Source: JAYFNU01 sp034933305 (GTDB lineage Bacteria > Bacillota > Clostridia > Oscillospirales > Ruminococcaceae). Taken from it: DNA of 64,000 nucleotides. Positions within the stretch are counted from its first letter, which is position 1; every line of letters starts with the position of its first letter. The position numbers were made by a program, and so were the translations under genes. Location: positions 24,386-88,385 of the forward strand of contig JAYFNU010000026.1 in the NCBI GenBank assembly GCA_034933305.1, read 5' to 3'. The notes below the pieces were generated by a model that saw only the letters and a list, made by a program, of their open reading frames with translations, was not told the origin of the DNA and did not search any database. Below are positions 7,133 through 16,500 of this stretch, piece after piece.

Positions 7133-9091
7133 ATGGACCGCTTCATCCTGCATTCGCCGTACAAGCCGACGGGCGACCAGCCCCAGGCGATCGAAAAGCT
7201 CACCGAAGGGCTGCTGAAGGGCTACAGGGAGCAGACGCTGCTGGGCGTGACCGGCTCCGGCAAGACGTTTACCATGGCGAACATCATCGCGAACGTCAAC
7301 CGGCCGACGCTGGTGCTCGCGCACAACAAGACGCTTGCGGCGCAGCTGTGCTCCGAGTTCAAGGAGTTTTTTCCCGAGAACGCCGTCGAGTATTTTGTGA
7401 GCTACTACGATTATTATCAGCCGGAGGCGTATATCCCGAGCACCGACACCTATATCGAGAAGGACAGCGCCATCAACGACGAGATCGACAAGCTGCGCCA
7501 TTCGGCCACGTCGTCGCTGTCGGAGCGGCGGGATGTCGTCATCGTCGCGTCGGTCTCCTGCATCTACACGCTCGGCAACCCGATCGACTACCGCAGCATG
7601 GTCATCTCGCTGCGGCCCGGCATGACCTGCAAGCGCGACGATCTGCTCCGGAGGCTCGTCGAGATCCAGTATGAGCGCAACGATCTCGGCTTTGAGCGCA
7701 ACCGCTTTCGCGTGCGCGGCGACGTCGTCGAGGTCTTTCCCGTCTACAGCAACGACAGGGCCGTGCGCATCGAATTTTTCGGCGACACCATCGACCGCAT
7801 CAGCGAGATCAACGTCGTGACGGGCGAGCGCATCAGCACGCTCGGCCACGTCGCGATCTACCCCGCGTCGCACTATATCGTCCCGCACGACATGATGATC
7901 GAGAAGCTCGGTGAGCTGCGCGCGGAGATGGATGAACAGGTGAAGTTCTTCCGCGCGCAGGGAAAGCTCATCGAGGCCCAGCGCATCGCCCAGCGCACGA
8001 TGTACGACATCGAGATGCTCTCGGAGATCGGCATGTGCAAGGGCATCGAGAACTATTCGCGCGTGCTGTCCGACCGCGCGCCCGGCAGCGAGCCCTACAC
8101 GCTGCTCGACTATTTCCCCGACGATTTTCTCATGTTCGTCGACGAGAGCCACGTCATGCTCCCGCAGGTGCACGGCATGTACGGCGGCGACTACGCCCGC
8201 AAGAAAAATCTCGTCGATTTCGGCTTCCGCCTGCCGTCCGCCTATGACAACCGGCCGCTCAAATTCGATGAGTTCTACCGGAAGGTCAACCAGGTCATCT
8301 TCACGAGCGCGACGCCGGGCGAATTCGAACGGGGGCGCTCGGCGCAGATCGTCGAACAGATCATCCGCCCGACGGGGCTCGTGGATCCGCTTGTGAGCGT
8401 TCGGCCGACCGAGGGACAGATCGACGATCTGCTTTCGGAGATCCACAAGCGCGTCGAGCGCAAGGAGCGCGTGCTCGTCACGACGCTCACCAAGCGCATG
8501 GCCGAGGATCTCACGGATTATCTCGAGGACCGCGGCGTCAAGGTGCGCTATATGCATTACGACGTCGACACGATGGAACGCATGGAGATCATCCGCGATC
8601 TTCGCCTCGGCGAATTCGACGTGCTCGTGGGCATCAACCTGCTGCGCGAAGGGCTCGATCTGCCCGAGGTGTCGCTCGTCGCCATCCTCGACGCGGACAA
8701 GGAGGGCTTTCTCCGCAGCGACACGTCGCTCGTGCAGACCATCGGCCGCGCGGCGCGCAACGCCGGGGGCGAGGTCATCATGTACGCCGATACCGTCACG
8801 GGCTCCATGCAGCGCGCCATCGAGGAGACGGCGCGCCGCCGCGAGATCCAGACGCAGTATAACACCGAGCACGGCATCACGCCGAAGACCATCGTCAAGG
8901 AGATCCGCGACGTGCTCGAGATCTCCTCAAAGGAAAAGGCGAAGGTCGACGGCAAGGGCCTTACAAAGCGCGAGCGGCTCGAGCTGATCGAACGCCTGCG
9001 CAAAGAGATGAAGCACGCGGCGCAGCTGCTGGAATTCGAATACGCCGCAGAGCTTCGCGACCGCATCGCAAAGCTCGAAAAAATGAGATAA
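7133..9091 (+). CDS. uvrB: Excinuclease ABC subunit B
   Basis: A 652-residue DNA damage-verification helicase of nucleotide excision repair; it receives the lesion from UvrA and recruits UvrC. Motifs: Walker A GVTGSGKT (38-45), the beta-hairpin YYDYYQPEAYIP (91-102) that inserts behind the lesion, DESHV Walker B (about 337), helicase motif VI region QTIGRAARN, and a C-terminal UVR domain (about 615-650) that contacts UvrC. Length matches the family. The start ATG at 7133 is preceded by GAAAGGAG. uvrA follows after 18 bases, so the two form an operon behind the promoter at 7037. Confidence 0.98.
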   Translation: MDRFILHSPYKPTGDQPQAIEKLTEGLLKGYREQTLLGVTGSGKTFTMANIIANVNRPTLVLAHNKTLAAQLCSEFKEFFPENAVEYFVSYYDYYQPEAYIPSTDTYIEKDSAINDEIDKLRHSATSSLSERRDVVIVASVSCIYTLGNPIDYRSMVISLRPGMTCKRDDLLRRLVEIQYERNDLGFERNRFRVRGDVVEVFPVYSNDRAVRIEFFGDTIDRISEINVVTGERISTLGHVAIYPASHYIVPHDMMIEKLGELRAEMDEQVKFFRAQGKLIEAQRIAQRTMYDIEMLSEIGMCKGIENYSRVLSDRAPGSEPYTLLDYFPDDFLMFVDESHVMLPQVHGMYGGDYARKKNLVDFGFRLPSAYDNRPLKFDEFYRKVNQVIFTSATPGEFERGRSAQIVEQIIRPTGLVDPLVSVRPTEGQIDDLLSEIHKRVERKERVLVTTLTKRMAEDLTDYLEDRGVKVRYMHYDVDTMERMEIIRDLRLGEFDVLVGINLLREGLDLPEVSLVAILDADKEGFLRSDTSLVQTIGRAARNAGGEVIMYADTVTGSMQRAIEETARRREIQTQYNTEHGITPKTIVKEIRDVLEISSKEKAKVDGKGLTKRERLELIERLRKEMKHAAQLLEFEYAAELRDRIAKLEKMR

Positions 9092-9109
9092 CAGACGGGG
9101 AAGAGAAAC

Positions 9110-11932
9110 ATGGCTAAGGATAAGATCGTCATCCGGGGCGCGCGCGTCCACAATTTGAAGAATATCGACCTCGAGATCCCGCGTGACAAGCTGATCGTCT
9201 TTACAGGGCTTTCCGGCTCGGGAAAATCATCGCTCGCGTTCGACACGATCTATGCCGACGGGCAGCGGCGCTATATCGAGAGCCTGTCGTCCTACGCGCG
9301 GCAGTTCCTCGGTCAGATGGAGAAGCCGGACGTCGATTCCATCGAGGGCCTGTCGCCCGCCATCTCCATCGACCAGAAAACGACGTCGAAAAACCCCCGT
9401 TCGACCGTCGGCACCGTCACGGAGATCTACGATTATCTGCGCCTGCTGTATGCCCGCATCGGCATACCGCATTGCCCCGTCTGCGGCCGGGAGATCCGCC
9501 AGCAGACGGTCGACCAGATGGTCGACGCCGTGCTGAAGCTGCCCGCCGGCGCGAAGTTTCAGATCCTCGCGCCCGTCGTGCGCGGGCGAAAGGGCGAGCA
9601 CACGAAGGAATTCGAGGCGGCCGCCAAGAGCGGCTTTGTGCGCGCGCGCGTCGACGGCGACATTTACGATCTCGCCGAGGAGATCAGGCTCGACAAAAAC
9701 AAGAAGCACAATATCGAGATCGTCGTCGACCGCCTTGTCATGGGGCCGGATATCACGGGCCGCCTGAGCGATTCCGTCGAGACGGCCGTCGCGCTTTCGG
9801 GCGGTCTCGTCATCGTCGACGTCATCGACGGCGAGGAGATGATGTTCTCCCAGAGCTATGCCTGTCCGGAGCATGGCGTCAGCGTCGAGGAGCTGACGCC
9901 CCGCATGTTCTCCTTCAACAATCCCTTCGGCGCGTGCGAAAAGTGCACGGGCCTCGGGACCTATCTGAAGGTGGATCCCGACCTTGTCATCCAGAACCGG
10001 AATCTGACCATCCGCGAGGGCGCGGTGAGCGCGTCCGGGTGGAGCTATTACGACGGCAGCATCGCCGCGATGTATTACGAGGCGCTTTCGAAGAAGTACG
10101 GCTTCTCGCTCGATGTGCCCGTCAAAAAGCTCCCGCAGGAGGCGGTCGACCGCATCCTGTACGGGACGAACGGCGAGATGCTCGATCTCAGGCGGGACAA
10201 CGAATTCGGCTCGGCGAGCTATCGCGGGGCCTTCGAGGGCGTCGTCAACAATCTCGAGCGGCGCTTCCGCGAGACGAACAGCGAGTGGGCGCGCGACGAG
10301 ATCCAGAGCTATATGAGCGAGATCGACTGCCCCGAGTGTCACGGCCAGCGCCTCAAGCCGACGTCGCTCGCCGTCACCGTCGGCGGGAAGAACATCATGG
10401 AGCTGTCCGCGATGCCGGTGAACGATCTGCTCGGCTTCTTCGACGAGGTCCGCCTGACCGACCGCGAGATGCTCATCGGCGAGCGCGTCATCAAGGAGAT
10501 CCGCGCGCGGCTCGGCTTCCTCAAAAACGTCGGGCTCGAGTATCTCTCGCTCTCCCGGGCGGCGGCGACGCTGTCGGGCGGCGAGAGCCAGCGCATCCGG
10601 CTTGCGACGCAGATCGGCTCGTCGCTCATGGGCGTGCTGTATATCCTCGACGAGCCGAGCATCGGCCTGCACCAGCGGGACAATGCGAAGCTCATCGCCA
10701 CGCTGCGGAACCTGCGCGACATGGGCAACACGCTCATCGTCGTCGAGCACGACGAGGACACCATGCGCGCGGCGGACTATATCGTCGATGTCGGCCCCGG
10801 CGCGGGCGTCAACGGCGGCGAGATCGTCTGCGCCGGTACGATCGACGACATCATCGCCTGCGACCGCTCGCTGACGGGGCAGTATCTCTCGGGAAAGAAA
10901 ACGATCAAGGTGCCGAAAGAGCGCCGCGCGGGCAACGGACACGACCTGATCGTGCGCGGCGCCGCGCAGAACAATCTCAAGAAGATCGACGTGCGGTTCC
11001 CGCTCGGGACCTTCACCTGCGTCACCGGCGTCTCCGGCTCGGGCAAATCATCGCTCGTCAACGACATCCTTTATAAAAAGCTCAGCGCCGATCTCAACGG
11101 CGCGAAATCCCGCCCCGGCGCGTTCGACAGCATCGAGGGCATGGAGTATCTCGACAAGGTCATCGGCATCGACCAGTCGCCCATCGGGCGCACGCCGCGC
11201 TCCAATCCGGCGACCTATATCGGACTGTTCACCATGATCCGCGACGTCTTCGCGCAGACCAACGAAGCGAAGATCCGCGGCTTCGGGCCGGGCCGCTTTA
11301 CCTTCAACATCAAGGGCGGGCGCTGCGAGGCCTGCCAGGGCGACGGCATCATCAAGATCGAGATGCACTTTCTGCCCGACATTTACGTCCCGTGCGAGGT
11401 GTGCAAGGGCCGCCGGTACAACCGCGAGACGCTCGAGGTCAAATTCAAGGGCAAGAGCATCTATGACGTGCTCGAGATGACCGTGGAGGAGGCGCTTCCG
11501 TTTTTTGAGAATTTCCCGGCGATCCACAGGAAGATCAAGACGCTGTACGATGTCGGCCTGAGTTACATCAAGCTCGGCCAGTCGTCGACGACGCTGTCGG
11601 GAGGGGAAGCGCAGCGCGTCAAGCTCGCCGCCGAGCTGTCGAAGCGCGGAACGGGGAAGACGGTCTATATCCTCGACGAGCCGACGACTGGCCTGCACAC
11701 GGCCGACGTGCACCGCCTCATCAAGGTGCTCCAGAAGCTCGTCGACGCGGGCAACACCGTCCTCGTCATCGAGCACAATCTCGACATCATCAAAACGGCC
11801 GACTATCTCATCGACCTCGGGCCGGAGGGCGGCGACCGGGGCGGCTATATCGTGGCGGAGGGAACGCCGGAGCAGGTGGCGGCGAATCCGCGCTCCTACA
11901 CGGGGCAGTATCTGAAGCCGCTGCTCGGCTGA
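9110..11932 (+). CDS. uvrA: Excinuclease ABC subunit A
   Basis: A 940-residue damage-sensing ATPase of nucleotide excision repair, working as a dimer that loads UvrB. It has two ABC modules, with Walker A GLSGSGKSS (33-41) and GVSGSGKSS (about 640), signatures LSGGESQR (about 488) and LSGGEAQR (about 829), and paired DEPSIGLH/DEPTTGLH Walker B regions. The zinc modules are CPVC (about 121), the CEKC region (about 277), and CEAC...CEVC (about 738-766). Full length for the family; start ATG at 9110 after GGGGAAGAG. No terminator is seen before miaB, but miaB has its own promoter. Confidence 0.98.
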   Translation: MAKDKIVIRGARVHNLKNIDLEIPRDKLIVFTGLSGSGKSSLAFDTIYADGQRRYIESLSSYARQFLGQMEKPDVDSIEGLSPAISIDQKTTSKNPRSTVGTVTEIYDYLRLLYARIGIPHCPVCGREIRQQTVDQMVDAVLKLPAGAKFQILAPVVRGRKGEHTKEFEAAAKSGFVRARVDGDIYDLAEEIRLDKNKKHNIEIVVDRLVMGPDITGRLSDSVETAVALSGGLVIVDVIDGEEMMFSQSYACPEHGVSVEELTPRMFSFNNPFGACEKCTGLGTYLKVDPDLVIQNRNLTIREGAVSASGWSYYDGSIAAMYYEALSKKYGFSLDVPVKKLPQEAVDRILYGTNGEMLDLRRDNEFGSASYRGAFEGVVNNLERRFRETNSEWARDEIQSYMSEIDCPECHGQRLKPTSLAVTVGGKNIMELSAMPVNDLLGFFDEVRLTDREMLIGERVIKEIRARLGFLKNVGLEYLSLSRAAATLSGGESQRIRLATQIGSSLMGVLYILDEPSIGLHQRDNAKLIATLRNLRDMGNTLIVVEHDEDTMRAADYIVDVGPGAGVNGGEIVCAGTIDDIIACDRSLTGQYLSGKKTIKVPKERRAGNGHDLIVRGAAQNNLKKIDVRFPLGTFTCVTGVSGSGKSSLVNDILYKKLSADLNGAKSRPGAFDSIEGMEYLDKVIGIDQSPIGRTPRSNPATYIGLFTMIRDVFAQTNEAKIRGFGPGRFTFNIKGGRCEACQGDGIIKIEMHFLPDIYVPCEVCKGRRYNRETLEVKFKGKSIYDVLEMTVEEALPFFENFPAIHRKIKTLYDVGLSYIKLGQSSTTLSGGEAQRVKLAAELSKRGTGKTVYILDEPTTGLHTADVHRLIKVLQKLVDAGNTVLVIEHNLDIIKTADYLIDLGPEGGDRGGYIVAEGTPEQVAANPRSYTGQYLKPLLG

Positions 11933-11960
11933 GCGCGCGCGGCGCCGGCTCGAATTGGCA

Positions 11961-11990
11961 TTGTACAAGCATGTCAAAAGATGATATAAT
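11961..11990 (+). promoter_or_regulatory. Promoter upstream of miaB
   Basis: TATAAT at 11985-11990, preceded at 18 bases by TTGTAC (11961-11966), or at 17 bases by TGTACA. It would drive the miaB to hfq block. Confidence 0.7.
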
Positions 11991-12010
11991 CAAACCATAG
12001 AAATAAGGAA

Positions 12011-13429
12011 TTGTTAGAAGCGGGGGTGTACGATACGGACGCGACAGATAAAAACACGCAGCCGGACGCCTCCGTTTTTTGTTCGCGGCTCAAAGAGCTG
12101 CATGCGGCGGGGAAAACGCCGCTTTGTTATATCCGCACATTCGGCTGTCAGCAGAACGTCAGTGACAGCGAGCGCATGGCGGGACTGCTTGCGCGCTGCG
12201 GCTATGAGATGACGGACAATTCGCGCCAGGCCGATCTCATCGTATTCAACACCTGCGCGGTCCGGGAGCACGCGGAGTTCCGCGTGTTCGGCAATGTCGG
12301 CGCGCTCAAAAAGCAGAAGGAGGACAACCCCTCGCTGCTCATCGCCGTCGGCGGATGCATGGTCGAACAGCCGCAGGTCGCGAAGAAGCTCGCGCAGACG
12401 TTCCCCTTTGTGGACATCATCTTCAACACCAACGAGCTGCAGCGCCTGCCGGAGCACATCGTGCGCCGCCTCGAGACGCGGCGCAGCGTAATGGCCGCGG
12501 ACTGCGCGGATTATTCCATCCGGGAGGACGTGCCCGTGCTGCGCGACCGCAGCTACCGCGCTTTTGTGCCGGTGATGTACGGCTGCGACAATTTCTGCAC
12601 CTACTGCGTCGTGCCGTTCGTGCGCGGGCGGGAGCGTTCGCGCGCGAGCGCCGACGTCGTGGAGGAATGCCGGCGGGCGGCCGGCGACGGCTTCCGGGAG
12701 ATCATGCTGCTCGGGCAGAACGTCAATTCCTACGGGCGCAAGCTCGGGGAGGAGATCAATTTTTCCGAATTGCTGCGGCGCGTCGACGCCATCGAGGGCG
12801 ATTTCAGGATACGGTTCATGACGTCGCATCCGAAGGACGCGACGCACGAGCTGTTCGACACCATTGCGGCCTGCGGCAAGCTCAGCCGCCATATCCACCT
12901 GCCCGTGCAGTCGGGCAGCGACGCGATCCTCAAAAAGATGAACCGGCGCTACACGGCGGAGGATTATCTCGCGCTCATCGATTACGCCAAAAAGACGATC
13001 CCCGGCGTGACGTTTTCAAGCGACATCATCGTCGGCTTCCCCGGCGAGACGGAGGCCGATTTCAGAGCGACGCAGGCGCTGGTCGACGCGGTCGGCTACC
13101 GCTCGCTGTTCACCTTCATCTTCTCGCCCCGCGCGGGCACGGCGGCCGCCGCCATGCCGGACAATACGTCGCACGAGACGAAGACGCGGCGCATCGCGGA
13201 GCTCATCGCCCAGCAGGACGCCATCTCGGCGCGCCAGGACGCGGCGCTCGTGGGCGGCACCCGCCGCGCGCTCGTCATCGCGCAGCTCTCGGAAAACGAA
13301 TACGAGGCGCGGCTCGACGACAACTCGGCGGTCACCGTGGAGGGCCCGTGCACGGTCGACACGTACGCGGACATCGTCATCACGGCGGCGGAAAAGAAAC
13401 GATTATACGGAAAGGCAATAAAGAAATGA
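12011..13429 (+). CDS. miaB: tRNA-2-methylthio-N6-dimethylallyladenosine37 synthase
   Basis: A 472-residue radical SAM methylthiotransferase that converts i6A37 to ms2i6A37 in tRNA. It has an N-terminal auxiliary-cluster domain with C46, C82 and C116 (CQQN, CAVRE, GGCM), radical SAM motif C192-x3-C196-x2-C199 (GCDNFCTYC), and a C-terminal TRAM-like domain. The start is uncertain: TTG at 12011 has AAGGA almost touching it, and an in-frame GTG at 12026 is an alternative. It overlaps the next gene by ATGA. miaA, which makes the substrate i6A37, lies 5 kb downstream in the same block. Confidence 0.96.
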   Translation: MLEAGVYDTDATDKNTQPDASVFCSRLKELHAAGKTPLCYIRTFGCQQNVSDSERMAGLLARCGYEMTDNSRQADLIVFNTCAVREHAEFRVFGNVGALKKQKEDNPSLLIAVGGCMVEQPQVAKKLAQTFPFVDIIFNTNELQRLPEHIVRRLETRRSVMAADCADYSIREDVPVLRDRSYRAFVPVMYGCDNFCTYCVVPFVRGRERSRASADVVEECRRAAGDGFREIMLLGQNVNSYGRKLGEEINFSELLRRVDAIEGDFRIRFMTSHPKDATHELFDTIAACGKLSRHIHLPVQSGSDAILKKMNRRYTAEDYLALIDYAKKTIPGVTFSSDIIVGFPGETEADFRATQALVDAVGYRSLFTFIFSPRAGTAAAAMPDNTSHETKTRRIAELIAQQDAISARQDAALVGGTRRALVIAQLSENEYEARLDDNSAVTVEGPCTVDTYADIVITAAEKKRLYGKAIKK

Positions 13430-13842
13430 TACAGAACGACGCGATCATCAATATGGCGAAGGCGCTCGCGCGCGCCATCCAGCTCGACAAGCGCTATCTC
13501 GCGCTCGACGCGGCGCGCACGGAAAACGACGGCAACGCTGCGCTGCAGGACGCCATCGGCCGCTTCAACCTCGCGAAGATGAACCTCAACAACGCGCTCA
13601 GCGCGCAGCCGGCGGACGAGGACAAGATCAAGCAGTACAACACGGAGATGCAGCAGGCGTATGCCGACATCATGTCGATGGACGGCATGACGAAATACCA
13701 GCAGGCCAAGACGGACGTCGAGTCCATGGTCACGTATATCAACGCCATCATCACGACCGCCGTCAACGGCGGCGATCCCGACACGGTCGAGCAGCCCGCG
13801 TCGTGCACCGGAAGCTGCGAGAGCTGCGGCGGCTGCCATTGA
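13426..13842 (+). CDS. YlbF/YmcA (RicF/RicA)-family protein with cysteine-rich tail
   Basis: A 138-residue mostly helical protein of the YlbF/YmcA family. In Bacillus subtilis YmcA, YlbF and YaaT form the Ric complex, which carries Fe-S clusters and steers RNase Y-dependent mRNA processing; ymcA sits next to miaB there too. The body (residues 1-118) has the family's amphipathic helices. The C-terminus carries four cysteines, C127-x3-C131-x2-C134-x2-C137 plus a terminal His, which could bind a metal or Fe-S cluster. The start ATG overlaps the miaB stop (ATGA), so coupling with miaB is likely. Assignment to the YmcA-like rather than the YlbF branch rests on context only. Confidence 0.85.
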   Translation: MIQNDAIINMAKALARAIQLDKRYLALDAARTENDGNAALQDAIGRFNLAKMNLNNALSAQPADEDKIKQYNTEMQQAYADIMSMDGMTKYQQAKTDVESMVTYINAIITTAVNGGDPDTVEQPASCTGSCESCGGCH

Positions 13843-13890
13843 GGCACGGTTGAGCCGGACCGGAAAAGAAAGAGAAAAGGGTACGGAGCA

Positions 13891-16500
13891 ATGGCATTTC
13901 CTGCGAACACGGCAAAACTCTCCCCGATGATGAAACAGTACCTGGCGATAAAAGAGCAGCACATGGATGAGCTGCTCTTCTATCGCCTCGGCGATTTTTA
14001 TGAGATGTTTTTCGACGACGCGGTGACCGCGTCCCGCGAGCTGGAGCTCGTGCTGACGGGCCGCGACTGCGGACTGCCGGAACGCGCGCCCATGTGCGGC
14101 GTGCCCTTCCACAGCTACGAGGGCTATGTCGCGCGGCTCATTGCGAAGGGCTACAAGGTCGCCATCTGCGAGCAGATGGAGGATCCGGCGCTCGCCAAGG
14201 GCATCGTCGAGCGCAGCATCATCCGCATCGTGACCCCGGGCACCGTGACCGACAGCTGCATGCTCAGCGAGGGAAAGAACAATTACATCTGCTGTCTGTA
14301 TCTCGGCAAAGACGGCTTCGGGGCGAGCTTTGCGGACATTTCGACGGGCGTCGCCTACGTCACCGAAACGGACGCGCGCTTTGCGGCGGCGGGCGACGAG
14401 CTCGCGCGCTTCGAGCCGAGCGAGATCCTCTGCAACGGCGCTGCGTTCGCGGACGAGACCTTCGCCGAACAGGTGCGCCGCAGCTTCGGCTACCGGCCGT
14501 TTCTGCTGTACGACGGCTATTTCGATCCAGACGCCGCGAAAAATTACATCGCGAAGCAGTTTGACGCCGACCAGACGCAGCCGCTGACGCAGTTCCGCCG
14601 CGGCTATGCGGCGCAGTCGCTCGGCGCGCTGCTCAAATACGTCGAGGAGACGCAGTTCCACGGCGCGGTGCGCCTCGTGGAGCTCAGAACCTACCGCTGT
14701 GTGCAGTATCTTTCCGTCGGCGCGGCTGCGCGCCGGAATCTCGAGCTGACGCAGACGCTGCGCGCGGGAGAACGGCGCGGCAGCCTGCTGTGGGTCATCG
14801 ACCGCACGGTCACGGCGTCGGGAAAGCGCACGCTGCGCGCCATGCTCGAGAAGCCCCTCGTCGACGTCGCGGCCATCAACGAGCGCCTCGACGCGGTCGG
14901 GGAGCTGTACGGCGACCCCATCGGCCTGTCGAAGCTGCGCGCCGCCCTCGACGGCATCTTCGATATCGAGCGGCTCATGACCCGCATCATTTACCGCAGC
15001 TGCACGCCGCGCGACCTGCGCTCGTTTGCCGAGACGTGCCGCAAGATCGCGGCGCTCAAACAGACGGCGGCGGAGCTGAAGACGCCGCTGCTGGGCAGCC
15101 TGCGGGAGCAGCTGTGCGATTTGTCGGATCTCGAGCAGAAGATCGACGCCATGATCGCCGAGGATCCGCCCGCGCTGCTCAAGGACGGCGGCTATATCCG
15201 CTTCGGCTACGATCCGAACGTCGACGAACTGCGGTCCCTCGTCAGCAACAGCAAGGCATATATCGCGCGGCTGGAGGTCTCGCTGCGCGACAAGACCGGC
15301 ATCAAAAACCTGCGCGTCGGCTACAACCGGGTGTTCGGGTATTACATAGAGGTGTCCAAAAACAGCGCCGACAGCGTCCCGGAGAGCTTCATCCGCAAAC
15401 AGACGCTCGCGAACGGCGAGCGCTACATCAACGAGGAGCTCAAGGAGCTCGAGACGAAGATCCTCAGCGCCGGCGAGCGGCTCAACATGCTCGAGCGGCA
15501 GCTCTACGAGGAACTGCTGCATTTTCTCGAGCTGTCCGTCAAGCGCGTGCAGCAGACGGCGGCGGCCGTCGGGTATATCGACGCCCTCGGCGCCTATGCG
15601 GCGCTCGCGCGCGAGAACAATTACTGCCGCCCGCGCGTCGATGACAGCGGCGAGATCGTCATCCGCAACGGGCGGCACCCCGTCGTCGAAAAGGTCATCG
15701 ACGGAGAGCTGTATGTGCCGAACGACACGCTGCTCGACAGGGGCGACAACCTTGTGAATCTCATCACCGGCCCCAACATGGCCGGAAAATCGACCTATAT
15801 GCGCGCGACGGCCCTCATCGTGCTGCTCGCGCAGATGGGCAGCTTTGTGCCCGCGGCGGACGCGAAGATCGGTGTCGTCGACGCCATCTATACGCGCGTT
15901 GGCGCGTCCGACGACCTGTTCGCGGGCGATTCGACGTTCATGGTCGAAATGAAGGAGGTCGCCGAGATCCTGCGCAGCGCGACGAAGCGCAGCCTCATCA
16001 TTCTCGACGAGATCGGACGCGGCACGTCGACCTACGACGGCATGAGCATCGCGCGCGCCGTCGTGGAGGAGATCTGCCGCAAGGGCGGCATCGGCGCGAA
16101 GACGATGTTCGCGACGCATTATCATGAGCTCACGGAGATGGACGGCGATTTCGCCAACATCAAGAATTACAATATCGCCGTAAAAAAGCGCGGCGACGAC
16201 ATCACGTTCCTGCGCCGCATCGTGCGCGGCCCCGCGGACGACAGCTACGGCATCGAAGTCGCAAAGCTCGCCGGCTTGCCGGAATCGGCGATCTCGCGGG
16301 CGAAGGAGGTCCTCGCTTCCATCGAAGCGCGCGCGGGCGAGCCGGTGCGCCGGCGGCAGCCCGAGCAGAAGACGGACGCGGCGGGGGAGATCCTGCGCGC
16401 GCTCGAGGGCCTGCACATCGAGAGTCTGACGCCCATCGAGGCGATGTATACGCTCAACGATCTCAAAAAGCTCGCCGAAAAGCGGGAAGAGGAAGAGTAA
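13891..16500 (+). CDS. mutS: DNA mismatch repair protein MutS
   Basis: An 869-residue mismatch-recognition ATPase. The N-terminal mismatch-binding domain carries the FYEMF motif (LGDFYEMFFDDA, about 34-45), which stacks on the mispair. The C-terminal ATPase has Walker A GPNMAGKST (627-635) and DEIGRGTSTYDG (about 707), followed by a helix-turn-helix dimerisation end. Length fits MutS1. The start ATG at 13891 follows GGGTACGGAG. Its stop is directly followed by the mutL start. Confidence 0.98.
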   Translation: MAFPANTAKLSPMMKQYLAIKEQHMDELLFYRLGDFYEMFFDDAVTASRELELVLTGRDCGLPERAPMCGVPFHSYEGYVARLIAKGYKVAICEQMEDPALAKGIVERSIIRIVTPGTVTDSCMLSEGKNNYICCLYLGKDGFGASFADISTGVAYVTETDARFAAAGDELARFEPSEILCNGAAFADETFAEQVRRSFGYRPFLLYDGYFDPDAAKNYIAKQFDADQTQPLTQFRRGYAAQSLGALLKYVEETQFHGAVRLVELRTYRCVQYLSVGAAARRNLELTQTLRAGERRGSLLWVIDRTVTASGKRTLRAMLEKPLVDVAAINERLDAVGELYGDPIGLSKLRAALDGIFDIERLMTRIIYRSCTPRDLRSFAETCRKIAALKQTAAELKTPLLGSLREQLCDLSDLEQKIDAMIAEDPPALLKDGGYIRFGYDPNVDELRSLVSNSKAYIARLEVSLRDKTGIKNLRVGYNRVFGYYIEVSKNSADSVPESFIRKQTLANGERYINEELKELETKILSAGERLNMLERQLYEELLHFLELSVKRVQQTAAAVGYIDALGAYAALARENNYCRPRVDDSGEIVIRNGRHPVVEKVIDGELYVPNDTLLDRGDNLVNLITGPNMAGKSTYMRATALIVLLAQMGSFVPAADAKIGVVDAIYTRVGASDDLFAGDSTFMVEMKEVAEILRSATKRSLIILDEIGRGTSTYDGMSIARAVVEEICRKGGIGAKTMFATHYHELTEMDGDFANIKNYNIAVKKRGDDITFLRRIVRGPADDSYGIEVAKLAGLPESAISRAKEVLASIEARAGEPVRRRQPEQKTDAAGEILRALEGLHIESLTPIEAMYTLNDLKKLAEKREEEE

